Below are positions 4,216 through 8,200 of a stretch of DNA of 8,200 nucleotides, one piece after another. The first letter of the stretch is position 1. Every line of letters starts with the position of its first letter. The notes under the pieces were generated by a model. That model searched no databases, was not told where the DNA came from, and saw nothing but the letters and a program-made list of their open reading frames with translations. The DNA comes from JBNJDW01 sp051745265 (GTDB lineage Bacteria; Pseudomonadota; Alphaproteobacteria; Micavibrionales; CSBR16-224). Location: positions 1-8,200 of the forward strand of contig JBNJDW010000075.1 of assembly GCA_051745265.1 (NCBI GenBank). The letters run 5' to 3'. A program made the position numbers and the translations under genes.

Positions 4216-6570
4216 ATGTCAAAAAACGAGACCCCCGAAGAAAAAAAACAGAAACTTTACGAAGCGGCGCTGGATTATCACACCCGGCCAAACGGCCCCG
4301 GTAAAATTTCGATCACACCGACCAAGGAACTGGCCACGGCCCGTGATCTGGCTTTGGCCTATTCGCCCGGTGTGGCCGCGCCCTGTGAGGAAATCGTCAA
4401 AGACCCGTTAAAAGCCATGGATTACACAGCGCGCGGTAATATGGTGGCGGTGATCACCGATGGCACCGCGGTGCTGGGGCTGGGCGATATCGGTCCGCTG
4501 GCGGCAAAACCGGTAATGGAGGGTAAATCCGTCCTGTTCAAAAAATTCGCCGGTATTGATGCCATTGATCTTGAAATTGACCAGAAAAACATCGACAAGC
4601 TGGTCGATACCATCGCCGCGCTGGAGCCCAGCTTTGGCGGCGTTAATCTGGAAGACATCAAAGCCCCTGAATGTTTCGAAGTCGAACGCCGTCTCAAGGA
4701 ACGGATGAATATTCCGGTTTTCCATGATGATCAGCACGGCACGGCGATTATTGTCGGCGCCGCCTTTACCAACTGGATCCGCTGGTCGGAACGCGATATC
4801 AGTGATATCAAACTGGTGGCCAGCGGCGCCGGGGCCTCGGCCATTGCCTGCCTGACCCTGCTCAACGGTCTGGGCCTGCCGCTGGAGAATATTTATGTCA
4901 CCGATCGTGAAGGCGTTGTTTACAAAGGCCGCGGCACATCGATGGACCCGCAAAAAGAAAAATTCGCCCAAGTCACCGATCACCGGACGCTGGAGGATGT
5001 CATCAAGGACGCCGATGTCTTCCTTGGCCTGTCCGGCCCCGGCGTTCTCAAATCCGATATGGTTGCCAGCATGGCTGATGCGCCGCTGATTATGGCCCTG
5101 GCCAATCCCACCCCGGAAATCATGCCCGAAGAGGCCAAAGCCGCCAAATCCAATGCCGTCATCTGCACCGGCCGGTCTGATTATCCCAATCAGGTCAATA
5201 ATGTCCTGTGTTTCCCGTTTATTTTCCGCGGCGCGCTTGATGTCGGCGCCACCTGCATTAACGAAGAAATGAAACAGGCCTGTGTCAAGGCGCTGGCCGA
5301 TCTCGCCCTGCAGGAAGCCACCGCCGAAGTCGCCGCCGTTTACGGTGATGATAACCTTGATTTCGGCCCTGAATATCTGATCCCCAAACCGTTTGATCCG
5401 CGGCTGATTATTGAACTGTCGATGGCTGTTGCCAAAGCCGCCATGGACAGCGGTGTGGCCGCCCGTCCGATTAAGGATTTCAATGCCTACCGGACGCGTC
5501 TGGAACGTTATGTCTTTAAATCCGGCCAGCTGATGCGGCCGATTTATGACCGGGCCAGTAAAAATCCAAAACGGATTGTCTATGCCGAAGGCGAAGAATA
5601 TAAAATCCTTCGCGCCGTGCAGACTGTCGTTGATGACAATATCGCCAAACCGATCCTGATTGGCCGGGAAACCGTTATTCTGGAGCGCATTAAACGCCTT
5701 GGCCTGCGCCTGCAAAAAGACGTTGATTTTGAACTGGTCAATCCTGATTCCGATCCGCGTTTCAATGATTACTGGACGACCTATCACGAATTACTGGCCC
5801 GCAAAGGCGTGTCACCGGCGACCGCCAAAAAAGAAATACGCACCAGTAATACCGCCATTGCCGCGGTCATGGTCCATAAAAATGAGGCTGACGGCATGAT
5901 CTGCGGCACCTTTGGCCGCTACCGCAAACATCTGAAGAAAATCGAAAATGTCATCGGTCTGCATGAAAATGCAGAGACGCTGGCCTCGATGTCGGTGATG
6001 ATCCTCTCGCGCGGGACCTATTTTATCAGTGATCCTTACGTCAACACCAATCCGGATGCCGATCAACTGGCCGAAATGGCCATTCTGGCCGCTGAAGAGG
6101 TCCATCGTTTCGGCATTGAACCGCGCGTGGCCCTGCTGTCCCATTCTGATTTCGGCAGCCATGACGGTCCGGAAATTGATAAAATGCAGGAAGCCGCCCG
6201 CCGGATTAAAGACCGGGCGCCGGCGCTCAGCTTTGATGGTGAAATGAACGCCGATACGGCCCTCTCGCAGCAGATCCGCGATCTGGTTTTCCCTGAGTCA
6301 ACGCTGAAGGGCGAAGCCAATCTTCTGATTATGCCCAATATTGATGCCGCCAATATTGCTCATAACCTGCTTAAAGTTCTGGGTGACGGCATTGTCGTTG
6401 GTCCTTTACTGTTAGGGGCGCGCAAACCGGCCCATATCCTGACCCCGTCTGTCACCGCCCGCGGTATTATCAATGCCACGGCTGTGGCCTGTGTCGGCGC
6501 GCAGTTTATGGATACGGAATCCGCAGACAAGGTCAAAGGCCTGGCTGACGAGAAACGCAAAACAGCCTGA
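4216..6570 (+). CDS. maeB: Malic enzyme with C-terminal phosphotransacetylase-like domain (MaeB/Tme/Dme type)
   Basis: Oxidative decarboxylation of malate to pyruvate and CO2 with NAD(P)+ and a divalent metal, in the cytoplasm; it links the TCA cycle to pyruvate/acetyl-CoA supply. The N-terminal half (about 1-430) has the catalytic tyrosine in AYSPGVAAPCEE (48-59), GLGDIGPLAAKPVMEGK (88-104) with the active-site lysine, NLEDI (144-148) and FHDDQHGTA (169-177) for metal and substrate, the Rossmann motif GAGASA (204-209), and ALANPTPEI (294-302). Residues about 450-765 form the phosphotransacetylase-like domain (KRIVYAEGEE, ISDPYVNTNPDADQLAE, LTPSVTARG). In true phosphotransacetylases that last segment carries Ser-Arg-Gly and a downstream Asp; here it reads Ala748-Arg-Gly with no Asp. 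The domain is therefore probably an acetyl-CoA-sensing regulatory module, as reported for other MaeB proteins. The 784-residue length suits the family. The start has AGGAG ten bases upstream. NAD versus NADP preference cannot be settled here. Confidence 0.95.
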   Translation: MSKNETPEEKKQKLYEAALDYHTRPNGPGKISITPTKELATARDLALAYSPGVAAPCEEIVKDPLKAMDYTARGNMVAVITDGTAVLGLGDIGPLAAKPVMEGKSVLFKKFAGIDAIDLEIDQKNIDKLVDTIAALEPSFGGVNLEDIKAPECFEVERRLKERMNIPVFHDDQHGTAIIVGAAFTNWIRWSERDISDIKLVASGAGASAIACLTLLNGLGLPLENIYVTDREGVVYKGRGTSMDPQKEKFAQVTDHRTLEDVIKDADVFLGLSGPGVLKSDMVASMADAPLIMALANPTPEIMPEEAKAAKSNAVICTGRSDYPNQVNNVLCFPFIFRGALDVGATCINEEMKQACVKALADLALQEATAEVAAVYGDDNLDFGPEYLIPKPFDPRLIIELSMAVAKAAMDSGVAARPIKDFNAYRTRLERYVFKSGQLMRPIYDRASKNPKRIVYAEGEEYKILRAVQTVVDDNIAKPILIGRETVILERIKRLGLRLQKDVDFELVNPDSDPRFNDYWTTYHELLARKGVSPATAKKEIRTSNTAIAAVMVHKNEADGMICGTFGRYRKHLKKIENVIGLHENAETLASMSVMILSRGTYFISDPYVNTNPDADQLAEMAILAAEEVHRFGIEPRVALLSHSDFGSHDGPEIDKMQEAARRIKDRAPALSFDGEMNADTALSQQIRDLVFPESTLKGEANLLIMPNIDAANIAHNLLKVLGDGIVVGPLLLGARKPAHILTPSVTARGIINATAVACVGAQFMDTESADKVKGLADEKRKTA

Positions 6571-6589
6571 TAAAACAAGAACAAATTTG

Positions 6590-6599
6590 AAACCGGTTT
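6590..6599. repeat. Perfect 10-base palindrome abutting the mgtE start codon
   Basis: AAACCGGTTT is perfectly self-complementary and ends at the base before the ATG at 6600. It occupies the place where a Shine-Dalgarno would be, and no purine-rich SD is visible. An in-frame TGA at 6588-6590 rules out an upstream start, and no other Met codon occurs before Met80, so this start is likely despite its weak site. Translation may rely on coupling to the malic enzyme gene, whose stop is 29 bases upstream, or on initiation without an SD. A chance palindrome cannot be excluded. Confidence 0.5.
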
Positions 6600-8015
6600 A
6601 TGGCACAGAAAAACGACATTGATGAACGCAATGAAAGCCTGTCCGATACCTTCGAAGATTCGGCGGAGGAGCATAATTATACGGTTTCCGATGATTTTAT
6701 CCGGGGGCTGATTGATCATCTTAACGATGGTAACACGGCTGCGCTGCGTGATGTATGTCTGCCGCTGCCGCCGGCGGATATCGCAGAAATCATTTCCAAA
6801 ATCGGCGTTGAAAAATCACTGATTCTGATTGAGGCCATGGGCACGGATCTACAGCCTGACGCCTATGTCTATCTGGACAGCAATATCATGACCGATCTGT
6901 TCGCGCGGATGGATGATCTGGATGTTGCCCTGATCCTCAACCAGTTGGAAAGCGATGATGCGCTGAACCTGATTGAGGATCTGGATGAGGATTTCCAGCA
7001 GCAAATCCTCAAAAGCCTGTCCAAAACCATGCGTGCGGCGATTGAGGAAGGCCTGACCTTCCCCGAGGATTCAGCCGGGCGTCTGATGCAGCGCTCAATG
7101 ATTGCCGTGCCGCAATTCTGGACAGTCGGCAAAACCATCGATTTCCTGCGCGCGTCAAAGGATATTCCCGATAATTTTTATGATGTGATTGTCGTTGATC
7201 CCATGCATCACGTCGTCGGTGAGGTGCCGGCGGGGCGGATTTTACGCGCGGCCCGCGGCACCAAAATCGAGGATCTGGCGCTGGAAAAGGCTCACCCGGT
7301 CAAGGCCAGCGTCGATCAGGAAGAGGTCGCCTTTCTGTTCCGCCGTGAAGGGCTGGTGTCAGCGCCGGTGGTCAATGATGACAACCGTCTGATCGGGGTG
7401 ATTACCGTTGATGATATCGTCGATGTTATTGATGAAGAAGCCGAAGAGGATTTCCTCAAAATCGGTGGTATCGCCAATATCGATATTTACCGCCCGGTCT
7501 GGGATACGACAAAATCACGGTTTTTCTGGCTGTGCCTGAATATGGTCACCGCCATTACCGCCTCGATCGTCATCGGCTTGTTTGAAGCAACACTGGAACG
7601 TGTTGTCGCCCTGGCCATTCTGATGCCGATTGTCGCCAGTATGGGCGGCAATGCCGGAACGCAGGCCCTGACCGTTGCCGTGCGGGCGCTGGCCACCAAA
7701 GACCTGTCTTCGACCAACGCCTGGCGGATTATCGGTAAGGAATCTCTGGTCGGCACCTTAAACGGCCTGTCCTTTGCCGTGATCAGCGGTCTGGTCGCCT
7801 GGCTGTGGTTCGGCGATATGCTATTGGGCATCGTCATTGCCCTTGCCATGGTTATTAATTTAATGGTTGCCGGACTCAGCGGTGCGGCCATTCCCATCGT
7901 GCTTGACCGCTACGGGCTGGATCCGGCGCTGTCCTCCAGCATCTTTCTGACCACGATTACCGATATCATCGGCTTTTTCGCCTTTCTGGGGCTGGCGGCC
8001 TTGGTCCTGCTTTAG
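6600..8015 (+). CDS. mgtE: Magnesium transporter MgtE
   Basis: MgtE is a Mg2+-gated inner-membrane channel for magnesium uptake, working as a dimer. All three parts of the family are present in 471 residues. The acidic N-terminal superhelical domain is at about 30-150 and ends in FPEDSAGRLM (154-163). A tandem CBS pair follows at about 164-280, with VDPMHHVVGEV (199-209) and NRLIGVITVDDIVDVIDEE (262-280). A membrane domain of about five helices runs from 305 to the end. The pore signature PIVASMGGNAGTQ is at 343-355 and the conserved aspartate is Asp455 in TTITD. In known MgtE proteins the N and CBS domains bind Mg2+ and close the pore when cytoplasmic Mg2+ is high. The start ATG at 6600 has no clear Shine-Dalgarno. 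With only 29 bases after the malic enzyme stop, co-transcription with that gene is likely. No Mg2+ riboswitch could fit in that gap. Confidence 0.97.
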   Translation: MAQKNDIDERNESLSDTFEDSAEEHNYTVSDDFIRGLIDHLNDGNTAALRDVCLPLPPADIAEIISKIGVEKSLILIEAMGTDLQPDAYVYLDSNIMTDLFARMDDLDVALILNQLESDDALNLIEDLDEDFQQQILKSLSKTMRAAIEEGLTFPEDSAGRLMQRSMIAVPQFWTVGKTIDFLRASKDIPDNFYDVIVVDPMHHVVGEVPAGRILRAARGTKIEDLALEKAHPVKASVDQEEVAFLFRREGLVSAPVVNDDNRLIGVITVDDIVDVIDEEAEEDFLKIGGIANIDIYRPVWDTTKSRFFWLCLNMVTAITASIVIGLFEATLERVVALAILMPIVASMGGNAGTQALTVAVRALATKDLSSTNAWRIIGKESLVGTLNGLSFAVISGLVAWLWFGDMLLGIVIALAMVINLMVAGLSGAAIPIVLDRYGLDPALSSSIFLTTITDIIGFFAFLGLAALVLL

Positions 8016-8044
8016 ACCGCTCAAGAAAACCGGCATTGATTTTA

Positions 8045-8057
8045 CCGCGATCCGCGG
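8045..8057. other. Short G+C-rich hairpin between mgtE and the next gene
   Basis: CCGCG, loop ATC, CGCGG forms a perfect five-pair stem 30 bases after the mgtE stop. No T-run follows on either strand, so it does not qualify as a standard intrinsic terminator. It may attenuate or protect the transcript end, or be chance in G+C-rich sequence. Confidence 0.3.
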
Positions 8058-8099
8058 CCATAATCGAACACAGACACATTTACCGTTAAAGGACCTGTT

Positions 8100-8200
8100 A
8101 TGCCGCTTTACCCTTTTCCCAGCCTGAAATTCGATCTTGGCGAGACCGCAGAAATGCTGCGCGAGGCCGTTTACGGTTTTGCCAGTGACAAAATCGCCCC
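8100..8200 (+). CDS. Acyl-CoA dehydrogenase, probably isovaleryl-CoA dehydrogenase (N-terminal fragment)
   Basis: Only the first 33 codons are in the window; the frame stays open at the right edge. The start ATG at 8100 is preceded by AAAGGA (8088-8093), six bases upstream. The sequence MPLYPFPSLKFDLGE followed by MLREAVYGFASDKIAP matches the N-terminal helix of acyl-CoA dehydrogenases. The -LxFDLGE- and -FAxxxIAP- spacing is that of alphaproteobacterial isovaleryl-CoA dehydrogenases, which oxidise isovaleryl-CoA to 3-methylcrotonyl-CoA in leucine breakdown using FAD and electron-transfer flavoprotein. The FAD-binding and catalytic glutamate regions are outside, so the exact substrate class stays an inference. 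The gap to mgtE is 84 bases, so it may have its own promoter, though none is convincing. Confidence 0.75.
   Translation, partial: MPLYPFPSLKFDLGETAEMLREAVYGFASDKIA

Noticed and set aside
4106..4411. A 101-codon frame overlapping the start of the malic enzyme gene
   Set aside because: It overlaps the conserved N-terminus of the malic enzyme in another frame, begins at a TTG without a good ribosome site, and shows only the Arg/Pro-rich composition of an out-of-frame reading.
4408..5787. A long open frame (459 codons) antisense to the malic enzyme gene
   Set aside because: Its codons are exact reverse complements of the sense codons in the same triplet register, so it stays open only because the malic enzyme avoids TTA, CTA and TCA codons there. 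The protein has no recognisable features, while the sense strand encodes a complete conserved enzyme.
1..8200. CRISPR arrays, insertion sequences, toxin-antitoxin pairs or phage genes
   Set aside because: No direct repeat-spacer pattern, transposase motif, terminal inverted repeats or small paired genes were found on either strand.

Overview
The window looks like chromosomal DNA of an alphaproteobacterium, probably an uncultured or poorly sampled lineage. The reasons are a typical alphaproteobacterial LipB, a malic enzyme fused to a phosphotransacetylase-like domain (as in rhizobial Dme/Tme and enterobacterial MaeB), an MgtE, and a downstream start that reads like an isovaleryl-CoA dehydrogenase. 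I cannot place it below class from sequence alone.

Layout. Bases 2-523 (+) are the 3' end of an alpha/beta-hydrolase esterase gene. It converges on lipB (520-1221, -) with a 4-base overlap. An AT-rich gap of about 300 bases follows. It holds a candidate tRNA promoter and a near-perfect 23-base inverted repeat that ends exactly at the first base of a tRNA-Leu(GAG) gene (1519-1606, CCA encoded). After a 142-base spacer with a good sigma70-type promoter comes a 751-residue ankyrin-repeat protein (1749-4004, +). Next are a 211-base spacer, a maeB-type malic enzyme (4216-6570, +), a 29-base gap, the magnesium transporter gene mgtE (6600-8015, +), and the first 33 codons of a probable isovaleryl-CoA dehydrogenase gene (8100 onward, +).

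How the genes relate. Most are core metabolism: lipoyl cofactor synthesis (LipB), malate to pyruvate (malic enzyme), Mg2+ uptake (MgtE) and leucine/branched acyl-CoA breakdown (Ivd). They do not form one pathway. maeB and mgtE are close enough to be co-transcribed.

The gene that stands out is the ankyrin protein. Its DNA is visibly AT-richer than its neighbours: single 60-base lines sampled in it gave about 35-38% G+C, against about 67% in a sampled malic-enzyme line. It sits immediately downstream of a tRNA gene. It carries nine ankyrin repeats with a cysteine at the same place in seven of them, plus a C-terminal domain with a T-x-C-C-Q and A-Q-S-W-A-W signature. That domain is the best candidate here for an undescribed function. 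No CRISPR array, insertion sequence, integrase or phage gene is visible.
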